64,000 nucleotides of DNA. Source: DAOVXM01 sp963746255 (GTDB lineage: Bacteria; Chloroflexota; Anaerolineae; Anaerolineales; UBA4823). Below the pieces are notes generated by a model that had not been told where the DNA came from, ran no database searches, and saw nothing but the letters and a program-made list of their open reading frames with translations. The stretch spans positions 1-64,000 of the forward strand of contig CAVVAJ010000005.1 of the NCBI GenBank assembly GCA_963746255.1, given 5' to 3'. The position numbers and the translations under genes were made by a program. Below are positions 26,643 through 38,578 of this stretch, in pieces (the stretch's first letter is position 1; each line of letters starts with the position of its first letter).

Positions 26643-27418
26643 ATAAACGAAAACAGATAATAAAAACAAAAAAAAGTGTGATAGAAGATCCGAGGTTTAT
26701 ATTCGACAATAGAACTGTAAATCAAAAAACATTAGATTACGAAGAGCACATTTCGCGCTATGTCTTTGCTTCACAATTTGTTAAAGACAAAATGATTTTA
26801 GATATCGCTTGTGGAATGGGATATGGTTCTAGTTTCCTTACTAAATTCAGACCGAAAACGGTTATTGGCGTTGACGTTTCTAAAAAAGCAATCAGGGAAG
26901 GAAAGGGATTTTTTGACGCCGAATTTCTAGAATTACTAATTGGCGATGCAACAACTAATGCTTTCCAGGATAACACATTTGACACTGTTATATCGTTCGA
27001 AACCATAGAGCATATTAAAAATTACGAAAAATTTCTCTCTGAAATGAAAAGAGTTATGAAACATAATGGAACATTTATTGTATCAACACCTAACAGAGAA
27101 GCCTTCAGCGGATATAATGAATTCTATATCAACCTCTTTCACACCAAAGAGTTTACCACATCTGAATTCTACATCTTGTTAAAAAGTCATTTTGACAAAG
27201 TTGAATTATATGGTGAGATAAGAATTGGATTATTATATAATAAATTAAGAGACATACGAAGATCATTACTTAAAAAATTTAGAGTTGATCTATCAAGCAT
27301 CTACAGGTTAGCTGGTTGGTTTCTGAAACGATTTGTAGGGCCAGGACAAATATATCTTCTAACATCTATAGAGAAAACTAAACCCAAATTTCTGATTGCA
27401 ATCTGTCAGAATACATGA
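26639..27418 (+). CDS. Class I SAM-dependent methyltransferase
   Basis: 259 residues. MILDIACGMGYGSSFL is SAM motif I; VIGVDVSKKAI, NTFDTVISFETIEHI and GTFIVSTPNRE follow as motifs II-IV. The C-terminal 80 residues include an amphipathic or hydrophobic helix near AGWFLKRFVGPGQI. The start overlaps the stop of the membrane glycosyltransferase by four bases, so the two are co-translated. The acceptor may be the glycan made by that enzyme. Confidence 0.82.
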   Translation: MNKRKQIIKTKKSVIEDPRFIFDNRTVNQKTLDYEEHISRYVFASQFVKDKMILDIACGMGYGSSFLTKFRPKTVIGVDVSKKAIREGKGFFDAEFLELLIGDATTNAFQDNTFDTVISFETIEHIKNYEKFLSEMKRVMKHNGTFIVSTPNREAFSGYNEFYINLFHTKEFTTSEFYILLKSHFDKVELYGEIRIGLLYNKLRDIRRSLLKKFRVDLSSIYRLAGWFLKRFVGPGQIYLLTSIEKTKPKFLIAICQNT

Positions 27419-27451
27419 GAGCTTTCCGATAGTATTAGTAAGAAATGAAGA

Positions 27452-28692
27452 GTGAACAAACTGAGCTTACACAACTGGGGATTGTTTCAGATTAGGGAAT
27501 CAAAGTACAATTATATCTATTTTCTTTTGATTGGATTTATTGTAAGACTTGTTTTTGCACCTTTCACTCGAGACCCGTGGGACATGGACATATGGATAAA
27601 CATTGGCAATTCAATTCTCTCAGGTCAGAACCCCTACGCATTATCATCTAATGGATTAGTATATCCTCCTTTATGGGCAATCTTTTGTGCGGCTAGTAAT
27701 TTCTTATATAACTTTACAGGAAACATTTTCCTTCAATATTTTATTATAAAACTGCCAATAATCATAGCAGATATCATCATAGCTTTAATTGTAAAACAAA
27801 TTGTCTTCAAACTAACCAGTAACGAAAAAAAAGCACAAACAGCTATGGTTTTATACCTTTTCAACCCGGTTACAATCATCATCTCCTCTCTTTGGGGAAT
27901 GTTTTGACGCAATTCCAACATTATTCGCTTTTCTATCATTTCTCTTTTTGCTCACAGATGAGAATAAAAAAAGCAGTATTGCTCTAGGTTTTGGAATTGG
28001 CTTCAAAGGTTATTTTCCAGCAATATTGTTACCTCTTTTTCTCTATTACACATGGAAAAAAGGAAAAAAACTGTACAGCAGCATTCAATATTTTTTTATT
28101 TCAATTCTAATTCCTTTCGTAATTTCAATACCGTTTTTAATAACTAACTTAAATGCGTACATCTCATCCATTTTATTTCATATTGGCAGAATACCGCAGA
28201 ACTTGACTTATTGGTTTGCAATACGAAAACTTCTAGAGACAGGACAAATTCAAACTACAACTCTAATACTCATAATTACATTTTTCTCCATTACATCATT
28301 TTTAGCAATGTACATATTTATTAATCAAGAAAACAAATTCTCACTCGATAAGCAATTCCAATCAGATTAGCACAGAGTTTGCCTTAAAAGGAGTAAATAC
28401 TGTGTTGCTCATTCTTTTTGTAACATCGACTACAATAAATGAACAATATCTCATATGGATTTTACCTTTCTTAATTATACATTTTATATGTTTCAGACCA
28501 TCACTCAGATCTATTCTCTATGCACTAACAAGTCTTGACGTGATTTTCATAATCTTAAATGTGGGTCCACGTTTCTTCAGTCCCATAATACAAGTTCCAA
28601 CGTTTTGGAATGAATTTCAATACTCTTCACTTTCGATTATACTCTTGGTATTGATTGGAATCCTCTTTCAGGTGTTTGCATATTTGGTTTAG
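27452..28692 (+). CDS. Polytopic membrane glycosyltransferase, GT87-like, two frameshifts
   Basis: Frames 27452-27907, 27948-28370 and 28402-28692 join to about 410 residues with ten or so helices. The first loop has FTRDPWDMDIWINIG, with the acidic residues expected after helix 1, and then NPYALSS and VYPPLW. Those are hallmarks of GT87/DUF2029-type polyprenol-phosphate-mannose transferases. Later segments GFKGYFPAILLP and STTINEQYLIWILPF fit the same family. The breaks near 27905 and 28370 leave no gap in the helix pattern. Confidence 0.7.
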
Positions 28693-29008
28693 TACGATTA
28701 CTAAGAAATCACAATTGAGTGAATTGACCAAATGAATAAACAAATCTGTACGGAAAACAGAAATTCTGGAGTGTGCACAAATTAAAATTCGGTTTGTTAC
28801 TCAGAGTTACACATATCCTTCTGCATCTGTGCATGTTTAAAGAAAAAGTTAATGTCAGGAGTTACAAAAGTTCTCAACCAGAAATAAGGTAGCTGCTTTC
28901 CTGTTTACAACTACTTTTTTTGCAGGAAATGCTTTGTTAGAAAAATATTAGTCTATTCTTTCGAATTTAGAAATAAATAAAGATGGGTAGTGGCTTTTTT
29001 GCCACTTT
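28693..29008. other. Intergenic region between convergent units
   Basis: About 300 bases separate the last rightward polysaccharide gene from the end of the leftward surface protein. Apart from the hairpin at 28989-29006 I see no gene or repeat. Confidence 0.4.
28989..29006 (-). terminator. Hairpin terminator after FG-GAP/LamG protein 1
   Basis: AGTGGC, TTTTTT and GCCACT form a six-pair hairpin two bases beyond the stop codon on the minus strand, with T-rich DNA beyond. The same hairpin follows the paralogue at 34248-34265. Confidence 0.65.
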
Positions 29009-32000
29009 TTAGTCGAGTTCGATTGTCCATGCAACTATTTGAGCACACAGTTGTGCGCCGTCGTCGTAGTCGCCTGCGGTCACGATTTCTACAGAGTTAT
29101 CAGCGTCAATGTTACCAACTGCAACAGCGTTTATGCGGGTGTCACCAGTCCAATACCATGTTCCAATATTGTCTACTGCAAGATCTGGTGCATTCCAAAC
29201 CACTAGTTGAGCTACAGTCACGAGTATTATCGTTATAGTATCCGCCAGTGATGATTTCTAGATCACTGTCTATATCTACGTTGCCTACTGCGATTGAATT
29301 AATTTCGGTGTCAGCTGTCCAATACCATGCTCTAATGTTCTCTACTGCCATTGTTGTGCTATTCCAGATTACTAACTGTGCTCTCTTGCTACCATCGGTA
29401 TAGTATCCGGCTGTAACTATTTCTTCAGCATCATCGCCATCAGTGTCCGCAATGGTTACCGCATTTATGCGAGTGTCATCAGTCCAATACCATGTACTAA
29501 TGTTCTCTACAGCCATCGTTGCTCCATTCCAGACCACTAACTGCGCAACATCACGAACTCCATCATTATAGTAGCCTGCGGTCACAATCTCAACAGCGCC
29601 ATCACTATCAACGTTGCCAACTGCCAACGAGTTTATGCGAGTATCACCAGTCCAATACCATGTACTAATGTTCTCAACAGCCATCGTTGCTCCATTCCAG
29701 ACCACTAACTGCGCAACATCACGAACTCCATCATTATAGTAGCCACCGGTAATAATCTCAATAGCACCATCACTATCAACGTTGCCAACTGCCAAAGAGT
29801 TTATGCGAGTATCATCAGTCCAATACCAAGTCGTAATGTTCTCAACAGCCATCGTTACACCATTCCAGACAACAAGCTGGGCAACATCCCGTTGTCCATC
29901 ATTATAGTAGCCTGCGGTCACAATCTCAATAGCGCCATCACTATCAACGTTGCCAACTGCCAACGAGTTTATGCGAGTATTGCCAGTCCAATACCAAGTT
30001 CTAATGTTCTCAACAGCCATCGTTGCACCATTCCAGACCACTAACTGCGCAACATCACGAACACCATCAAAATAGTAGCCACCGGTAATAATCTCAACAG
30101 CACCATCACCATCAACGTCTGCTTCTTCTACAGAGTTAATTGTAGTGTCATCATTCCAGTACCAGCTAGTTAATTTGTCTACAGAAAGCACCCAGTCACG
30201 ATCTCCTAAAATAATTGTACTTGAGGTTTTTGCTGTGCCATCTGTGTAACTGTCACTTGGAATAATCTCACAGCTTAATTTGTCACTCTCACTAAAAGCT
30301 GAAGGAACAAAGTGAGAAACAGTACTTCTGCCGTTTCTAGTGTCTAAATAACTGTTAAGGAAATAGGCTGCAGGCAAACTAAAGGGATATAGTTTAACTT
30401 CATCAATCATACCTGCGAAGGGCTGAACAAGCCTACCGATATATATGGGTTCGCCACGACTGTTCTGGATTGGTCCTTCAGTTGTCGAACCTTGATTCAC
30501 CAACGCCCCATTGAAATAAAGCTTCAAACCCACACCATTTTCGTAAGTAAAAGCAATGTGATACCAAGTGTTCAAATTAATGTTAACATTTGAATAGATT
30601 CTTGCCTCACGATCGAGAGTAGCGTTGTTAGGATCCTGAGCTATCTCACCGGTATATGGCCAAACAGCACAATACAAACGATTTGTATAGCCGCTCTGGA
30701 ACCCAAGCGCATAACTTGGAGTCTTGGCCAAAATTCTTGAACCATAATTGTATTTAGTAAGATAAATCCAAGCCTCAACCGTTATTTCATCCCAAGTTCC
30801 GTATCCACCTAACTCCTCATGATTAGGATTTCCACCAGCGTTATCTACGTCATTGAAATAACCAAGACCTCCATCACTTATTACTATAGCATCATCTTTG
30901 CCATCGAAACTATATGCTCCACCGACTATACCGTTGGGAACCCAAGTCGCCCCTTTTACCACTCCATCATTTCCAAATCCAGAATAATCTTTGGTTAAAG
31001 TTTCATCCCGAGTATTAAAGGGCAAAAGCAGATTTGCCGCCGAGTCACTATTGACCTTCCATCGATAAATGTTTGATACAGCGTCGCCATTAGAGTCACT
31101 TGTTGTCTGGTTGTGAGCCTCAAAGAGATCGGATGTTGAATGCCCTCCACCTGAAGGAGATATTGAAGGCGTGCCTTGTGCTGGAGCAACATTACTTGGG
31201 TTGGGGGCTAATTCTGTTCTAAAGGTGTAAGTTCTCGAAGTTACTTCACTTCCGTCGTTTGCAGTTACAGTCCATGTATATGTTGTATCGTAATCCAAGG
31301 GACCACTAATTGACACGTCCCGCGCAAACCAAATGTCGGTTCCAGAACTTTTGGAACCTGCAAGTGACCCAATGTTTGGATTAGTAGTTACAGAATAAGT
31401 TAACGTGTCAGATTGTTCATCACGTAGTTGGAAAGCAAGATTAAAAGTTCGAATTGGAACAGCAAGAGCATTATCAGCTGGTGATACTGGCGCAACAAGT
31501 GGAGCTGTCCAATAACCTTGAGCCCCAGGCATAAATGTATGCTGCGCAACTCCTAAGCGATCCTCTCCGTAAGAGGTCACCTCAGATCTAAGACGATCAT
31601 CACCAGTTGGTGCAGGAGCAAAAGTATCAAATGCATAGACGCTGCCTGAAGAAGCATGAGCCACTAACTCAAGAAGACCATCACCGTCAATATCTTGGAC
31701 AACTGGAAAACCAAGCTGTGTACTCATACTGTAAGTTACATTTTGAATGGAATTGTAGGCATTATCCCAAATCATTATCACTCCACGCCATCCATTAATC
31801 GAAGTACCATTTGGACACGATATTATCTCCATTCCAGGATGATCTGGATCAATATCTGCAACAAGTGGACTCCATTTCCAATCTCCGCCTGCTAGCGATA
31901 GCTGAGCATTCATACTTCCGGTTACCAAATCAAAAACATCTGTATACGCATCATTATCATTATCCCCATTGTTACTCAAAAGTTCTAGATGACCGTCTCC

Positions 32001-32999
32001 ATCTATGTCGTAAATTGTGGTTCCATAGTGAACAGAAAGAGCATTATTAGTCCAATATGAAATAGATTGACCATTTGAAGAGCTAAGAACCCACTGATTA
32101 CGACTCATTCCTGTGATTACGTCTTTTATTCCATCGCCGGTCACGTCTGCTAGAACCGGAGCTTGAGCGCTAGTTAAATCGTCAAGGCGAATCCATCTTT
32201 CAGTTAAGTTTTCTGCCCAGTAAGATTTTACACCTTTGCCATATCCGCCGTCAAGGTAATCCATGTCTCGGTCACCTTGATATAACTCAAAAACACCATC
32301 ATTATCGGTGTCTCCTAAAGAAAGACCACCGGAACATGCACGCCAAGTAAAGGTGGTAGCCAATATTTCCCCAATGTTGTTTAGCCTAACTATTGTTCCA
32401 TCGTAGCCTCCTCCAAACTCTCCAAGAGGCGAAACATCTTGAGAGGCAACAAAAATATCCAAGTTCCCATCTCTATCAATGTCTCCGGCAACAGGTTTTG
32501 CCATAATGCTTCCTGAGCCAAATTGGCCTTGAGTGTTAGTTATCCACATTGTACTAAGCCCTACACCATCATACTTTACAGCCGCTAAACCGGGTAGATA
32601 AAACAAAGGAACAAGCATGTCTAGAACACCGTCACCGTCTACATCATATAGTTGGGGTTGAGTGTATGCACCAATTCGGGTACTATACCAACTATAAAGA
32701 ATGTTCCCGTTTGTTCCATTTAATACTGAAATTCGCCTATTAGCTGAATTGGTTAAATTATAGCCAGAATAAACGATTTCTTCAGCTCCATCACCATTTA
32801 TGTCTCCGATTACTAGCCCACTTTCCCAGTTAGTACCCAAACCAGATCTGGTCCATTTTCCAGTCAAAACTGTCGCTGGATCCGCCTTCACAAAGGGAAC
32901 CGAAACCAAAACAGGTGCTAATAACATAGCAATCATTACAAATCCAAAAATTGTCGATCCCGACAAAGCCTTTAAATTAACAAACTTCACACTAAGCAA
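29009..32999 (-). CDS. Giant secreted FG-GAP/LamG protein 1 with 7-repeat C-terminal propeller, one frameshift
   Basis: About 1330 residues. There is a signal peptide at 1-40. Residues of about 45-470 contain FG-GAP/VCBS repeats with Ca-binding loops such as DVDGDGVLD and DIDRDGNLD. A fibronectin-like segment follows (TYTWTVTANDG). A LamG-type sandwich then spans about 640-870 (YSFDGKDDAIVI… ITVEAWIYL… WYHIAFTYENGVGLKLYFNG). The C-terminus has seven 56-residue repeats with the core TWYWTGDTRINSLAVGNV, ending in CAQIVAWTIELD. One extra G near 29218 breaks the frame before the last repeat; the paralogue shows the intact reading. It is a cell-surface carbohydrate- or protein-binding candidate. 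Confidence 0.85.
29030..30180 (-). repeat. Seven tandem 168-bp repeats encoding a beta-propeller
   Basis: Each unit encodes VAQLVVWNG, TMAVEN, TWYWTGDTRIN and DSDGAVEIVTAGYYNDG. Units 2-4 (about 29500-30050) are almost identical at nucleotide level, while the outer units differ more. Confidence 0.8.
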
Positions 33000-33295
33000 T
33001 GTCTCACTTCATTTCACAGTTAGATTGGTGCTTACTTATAATCTAATCTGTAACCTAATCACAGAATAAAAAATAAATCAAAAAAAGAATTATTATTTAA
33101 GAAAAATTAGAACCAATTTTAGGTTCCTGATACAATAAAGAATAAACACAATAAAAACACTGCACAAGTAATAATAACCAATTTGCAGGGATATTTCCAC
33201 TCAACAAACAAAAATACACATCGTTTCATGATGAACTTGTGCAAAATTTTTATTCTGGTTAATCTAATAATAAATGAATGTCAGGGGGTGAAATA

Positions 33296-33460
33296 ATGGC
33301 AATAGAGGAAACAAGCGGTATTGTACTCAAAGTTGACGGAATAGTTGTAGACAAAACTTTTCATGACTCAAATGATGCTTGGCAGAAGGCAATAAACAAA
33401 CTAATGGCGGGAGCAAGAAAAGCGGAAATAGTTGAAACCGTCACTATAACACGAGTTTAG
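33296..33460 (+). CDS. Small conserved-looking protein with strong ribosome site
   Basis: 54 residues from ATG 33296. The AGGGGGTGA sequence 5-13 bases upstream is a strong ribosome site and decides this start over the ATG at 33278. The protein alternates strand, helix and strand: GIVLKVDGIVVDKTF, NDAWQKAINKLMAGARKAEI, then VETVTITRV. It has no cysteines and no membrane segment. A hairpin terminator overlaps its stop, so it is a monocistronic unit. The family is not recognised. Confidence 0.6.
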   Translation: MAIEETSGIVLKVDGIVVDKTFHDSNDAWQKAINKLMAGARKAEIVETVTITRV

Positions 33461-33493
33461 AAGAAAAATCTTCTTTACTCCTTCTTTTTTTGT
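33460..33493 (+). terminator. Hairpin and T-run after the small protein
   Basis: GAAGA, AAAA, TCTTC form a hairpin beginning at the last base of the stop codon. They are followed by TTTACTCC and a TTCTTTTTTTG run. Confidence 0.55.
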
Positions 33494-34247
33494 TATGAAA
33501 AACACCACCCAACAAAGGCTACCCCTGAATTATTGCGTTACATTCACCAAATACATTCCCTTCTTTTTCCATTATCTCATTTTTGTATGGATGTTGTTTT
33601 TCTGTTTTTAGACTTTTAGTTCGTTGGGGACATGATCACTGGTGAAATAAGGATGAATAAGTTTCAATTTCCCAATTTCCTTTTTATTTCATACAATTCG
33701 GATTCTATCCAATCGCAGTATTAGGTTAGATTTTTTCTTCCATATTTTTTGTGGAGAGTAGTGAGTAGAGTGCAGAGAGCACACAGAACAGAAAAGCAGA
33801 GAAGAGAACGAGAGAGAAAGGTTAAAATTTAATCCCAAACCCAAACTGCGTCTCGTAGAATATGTGACTTAGTTTAGGGTTGGTGGGTGGGAGCAAGGCG
33901 AGTAGCCTTGCGAAATTCTAACAGAAACAACTATAAATCAATTTTTTTCCAAAAAGATGTAGAGGTGCAGAACTTGAAAATATTCAATCAAGATCACTAC
34001 AAAGGAGGGAAAAAAGGATAAAAATTAACCCTTCTTTCTGCTTTCTCTTTCATAAGGTAAAGATAACGCGCACATGTAATCTGTTGAGGTAACCACAAGC
34101 ATCTTTGTAATAATAAAAAAGTAAGTGTTCACTTACAAATAAACTGTAATTACAATTTCTTCAGACACAGTATCATCTTGTTTTGCTAGCACTATTTTAA
34201 AAAAAATATCTAGTCTATACTTTTGAATTAAAAAAATAAAGAAGGGT
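33494..34247. other. Long intergenic region, no gene recognised
   Basis: About 750 bases without a convincing frame. It holds a purine-rich run at 33755-33820, one copy of the interspersed palindrome (33820-33846), and a perfect hairpin at 33893-33911 (GCAAGGC, GAGTA, GCCTTGC). A small RNA is possible but unsupported beyond the hairpin. Confidence 0.35.
33820..33846. repeat. AT-rich interspersed palindrome, copy 6
   Basis: GGTTAAAATTTAATCCCAAA followed by CCCAAAC. It is the same core and C/A arm as the copies between 7.5 and 18 kb. Confidence 0.55.
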
Positions 34248-34265
34248 AGTGGCGTTTTTGCCACT
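34248..34265 (-). terminator. Hairpin terminator after FG-GAP/LamG protein 2
   Basis: AGTGGC, GTTTTT and GCCACT form the same hairpin as after protein 1. On the minus strand it is followed by CTTTATTTTTTT. Confidence 0.65.
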
Positions 34266-34267
34266 TT

Positions 34268-37200
34268 TTAGTCGAGTTCGATTGTCCATGCAACTATTTG
34301 AGCACACATTTGTGCGCCGTCGTAGTAGTCGCCTGCGGTCACGATTTCTATAGCGTTGTCGGCGTCAATGTTCCCTACGGCAACATCGTTAATGTGGGTG
34401 TCACCAGTCCAATACCAGGTTCCAATACTGTCTACTGCCAGATCAGGTGCATTCCAAACCACTAGTTGAGCTACATCACGAGTATTATCATTGTAGTAGC
34501 CGCCTGTGATGATTTCTAGATCAGCGTCAACATCTACATTGCCTACTGCGATTGAGTTGATTTCGGTGTCAGATGTCCAATACCATCCTCTAAGGTTCTC
34601 TACGGCCATTGTTGTGCTATTCCAGATTACCAACTGTGCTCTCCTGTTGGGATCGGAGTAGTATCCACCGGTTATTATTTCGTCAGCGCCATCGCCATCA
34701 ACATCTTCAATAGCTATTTCATTTATGCTTGTGTCGCCAGTCCAATACCATGTACTAATGTTTTCAACTGCCATTGTGGTTGCATTCCAGACAACCATCT
34801 GAGCAACGTCACGAGCGCCATCATAGTAATAGCCTCCAGTTATGATCTCACTCCAATTATCATCATCAACATCGCTGACTGCAATAGAGTTTATTCTTGT
34901 ATCACCAGTCCAATACCATGTACTAAGGTTTAGAGGCTCCAAAGATGTACCATTCCATACCACCAGTTGAGCAACATCGCGATCGCCATCGTTATAGTAG
35001 CCACCGGTTATTACTTCGGGTTCCCTATCATGCCATACACGATCTTCATCTCGATAGCCATTAACATCCTGGATAGCTACTGAATTTATTTGTGTGTCAC
35101 CTGTCCAATACCAAGTAGTAAGGTCATCAACTGCAAGAGTTGCCCCATCCCAGAATACCAACTGAGCTACGTCGCGTTCACCATCATTAAAGTATCCTGC
35201 GGTTACTATCTCAACGTCGCCGTCATGGTCAGCATCTCCAACTGCTATCGCATTTATTCGTGTGTCACCTGTCCAATACCATGTTGCAATGTTCTCTACA
35301 GCCATAGTTGATGCATTCCAGACAACAAGCTGTGCAACATCCCGGTCACCATCAAAATAGTATCCACCAGTTACTATTTCTGTAGCATCATCGTCATCTA
35401 CATCAGCTTCTACTACTGCATTAATTGTAGTGTTGCTCCAGTACCAGCTAGTCAATTTGTCCACTGACAGAATCCAATTAGGGTCTTCTAATGTAATACG
35501 GACTCTGAAACATCAGACGTTCCGTCTGCATAGCTGTCGTTAGGTATAACTTCGCAACTTAATTCGTCTCCACCACTGAAAGCTGTAGGAATAAATTGTG
35601 AAATATCACTTAATCCGTCTATTGTGTTCGCATAGCTATTTTGGAAGTATTCTTCAGGTAAACTAAATGGATAGAGTTTAACTTCGTCGATCATTCCAGC
35701 AAACGGTTGAACTAACCTTCCAATGTATACTGGTTCGCCTCTGCTCGGCGATAGAGGTGCATTAGTAGTTGATCCTGATGCAACTAACTCTCCATTGAAG
35801 TAAAGCTTCAAGTCCATACACCATTTTCGTAGGTGAAAGCAATGTGATTCCAAGTATTCAACTCAAGATCAACGTATGCCCGTATTCTTACCATTCGATC
35901 TACTGTAGCGTTGTTAGCATCATCAGCAATCTCACCAGTGTATGGCCAAACTGCACCATACAAACGGTTGATAGAGTTACTTTCAAAACCAAGTGCATAA
36001 CTTGGAATCTTTGCTACAATTCTTGAACCATCAGTATCTTCAGTAGGATAGATCCATGCTTCAACAGTTATATCATCCCAATCGCCATAGCCACCTAACT
36101 CTGCATGATTAGCTAGTCGGACCAGTGTTATAATCTACGTCATTGAAATAGCCAAGGCCTCCATCACTTACTTATTATGACATCATCTTTTCCATCGAAA
36201 CTGTATGCTCCACCAACGACACCATTTGGAACCCAAACTGCACCAGTAACTGTTGCATCATTACCATAGTCAGAGTAATCTTTAGTCATAGTTTCATCTC
36301 GTGTATCAAAGGGTAACAACAGATTTGCTGCAGAGTCGCCATTAACTAACCATTTGTAAATATTTGTTGTATCGTCACCATCAGTCGTCATCTGTTCCCT
36401 GAGCTTGAGCTTCAAACACATGATACGTTGAAGTTCCAGTATCTGAAGGACCCATTATTGGCGTCATCTGTAGTTGGAGCAATATTATCCAGGATTTGGA
36501 TCTAACTCTGTTCTAAAAGTATAAGTTCTCTTAGTCACTTCAGTTCCATCGGTTGCACTCACTGTCCATTTGTATGTAGTATCGTAATCCAAGGACCACT
36601 AATTGACACGTTCCTGCGTAAACCAAGTGTCCGTTCCAGTAACTTTTGGAACCTGCAAGTGACCCAATGTTTGGATTAGTAGTTACAGAATAAGTTAACG
36701 CTTCATCTTGTTCATCTCGTAGTTGGAAAGTAAGATTGAGAAGTTGAAATTGGAACAGCAAGAGCATTATCAGCTGGCGAAACTGGCGCAACAAGCGGTG
36801 CAGTCCAATAATCTTCATGCTCCAGGCATAATAGTGTGCTGCGCAACTCCCTGACGATCTTCACCATAATAAGTAACCTCAGATCTAATACGATCATCAC
36901 CAGTTGGCGCAGGAGCAATAGTATCAAACGCATAAACGTTACCTGAAGAAGCATGAGCCACCAACTCAAGAAGACCATCACCATCAATATCTTGAACAAC
37001 TGGAAAACCAAGCTGGAATAACGACATCATAGCTGTGCGAGTAACGTTTTGAAGACTTGATTAGTAGGTTCCATTATAACCCAAATCATTATCACTCCAC
37101 GCCATAACCATTAATCTGAACTGTACCGTTTGGACATGATATTATCTCCATTCCAGTCATGAGTTGGATCAATATCAGCAACTAATGGACTCCATTTCCA

Positions 37201-38303
37201 ATCTCCACCTGCAAATGGTCAAGCTGTGCATCCATTTCACCTGTAACCAAATCAAAAACATCAGTGTATGGATCATTATCATGGTCTCCATCATCACTAA
37301 AAGTTCAAGGTTTCCATCGCCGTCAATGTCATAAACTGTGGTTCCATAGTGAACAGACATATCATTATCACTCCAAAATTCGATGACTTCACCATTTGAA
37401 GAGTCTAAAACCCATTGTACACCATACATACCTGTGATTACGTCCTTTATTCCATCACCGTTAACATCTGCGAGAACAGGAGCCTGACTACTTGTTAAAT
37501 CGTCAAGACGAATCCATCTTTCAGTTAGGTCGTCTGCCCAGTAAGATTTTACACCTTTGCCATATCCACCGTCACGGTAATCCATGTCTCGGTCACCTTG
37601 ATACAGCTCAAAAACACCATCATTATCAGTGTCGCCTAAAGAAAGACCGCCAGAACATGCACGCCAAGTAAAGGTCGTAGCCAATATGTTTCCTTCATTA
37701 GTCTAATCTAACTATTGTTCCATCATAACCTCCAAGAGGAGAAACATCTTGAGAGGCAACAAAAATATCCAAGTGCCCATCTCCATCAATGTCTCCAGCA
37801 ACAGGTTTTGCCATAATAGCTACCTGAACTGAACCACCGAGCCCGGCTTGAGTGTAAATTTCCCATAGTTCAAGAGTGTTGAATCACCATCATATTTCAC
37901 TGCTGCACAACTTGGTGGATAATACATATGCAATTATAATGTCGAGAACTCCATCACCATCAACATCATACAGCTGTGGTTGAGTATAGGTTCCAATGCG
38001 ATTATTATAATAAGTCGCAATTGTGCTTCCATCATCTCCATTAAGCACATAGATCGTGTCACTGCCTCCACCACAATAAACAACATCTTCTTGACCGTCA
38101 CCAGTTACGTCTCCGATTACTAGTCCACTTTCCCAGTTAGTACCCAAACCAGTTCTGGTCCACTTAGGAGTCAAAACTGTTGTTGGATCTGCTGCAAATA
38201 CCTGATTAAATGCTAATAGTGGCATTAATAAGCCAAGAATCAACATTGCCGTAATTGCTATACTTGTTATTTTTTTTGTATTTGTTTTTTTAGTCGAATA
38301 CAT
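34268..38303 (-). pseudogene. Giant FG-GAP/LamG protein 2, paralogue broken by many indels
   Basis: The same domain order as protein 1 is readable across many frames. The signal peptide and first FG-GAP repeats lie at 37890-38303, more FG-GAP repeats at 37175-37684 and 36815-37030, a fibronectin-like part near 36550-36820, LamG at 35488-36421, and an intact 398-codon frame (34268-35464) with seven propeller repeats. Base-by-base comparison with protein 1 shows at least ten small insertions or deletions, mostly in the middle. The two ends are open and diverged at synonymous and non-synonymous sites. It is either a decaying paralogue or a poorly assembled one; alignment errors caused by the twin copy are a real possibility. 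Confidence 0.7.
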
Positions 38304-38377
38304 ATTTTGTCATCCTTTCTATTTCTTTTCTAAAAGGTGACTTGTATACTACTTTATAATGTTATATCAAACGTTTT

Positions 38378-38396
38378 TCTAGAACTAAGTTCTAGA
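38378..38396. promoter_or_regulatory. Perfect 9-bp palindrome between divergent secreted-protein genes
   Basis: TCTAGAACT, A, AGTTCTAGA. It lies 75 bases upstream of the leftward FG-GAP paralogue 2 and about 180 bases upstream of the rightward peptidase gene, so it could be an operator for one or both. Confidence 0.4.
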
Positions 38397-38578
38397 AGAT
38401 AAATCCATATGTTTCATACTGATTCTGAATTATCCAAATAACTGTATTATTGTTGAACAAATAGAAGAAAAGACTTATTAGAATATCTTCGACTAAAATA
38501 ATATAGTATCTTAAGATATAATACAAATAGTTAGGAAAACCCCATATTTCCTAAATAGCCACCATGGAGAAGGCAATA

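Noticed and set aside
29030..30180. CRISPR-like array
   Set aside because: The repeats are 168 bp, in frame and protein-coding, with no unique spacers.
31607..32050. Rightward frames opposite FG-GAP/LamG protein 1
   Set aside because: Their His/Gln/Tyr-rich composition mirrors the repeats of the real gene on the other strand; there are no start signals.
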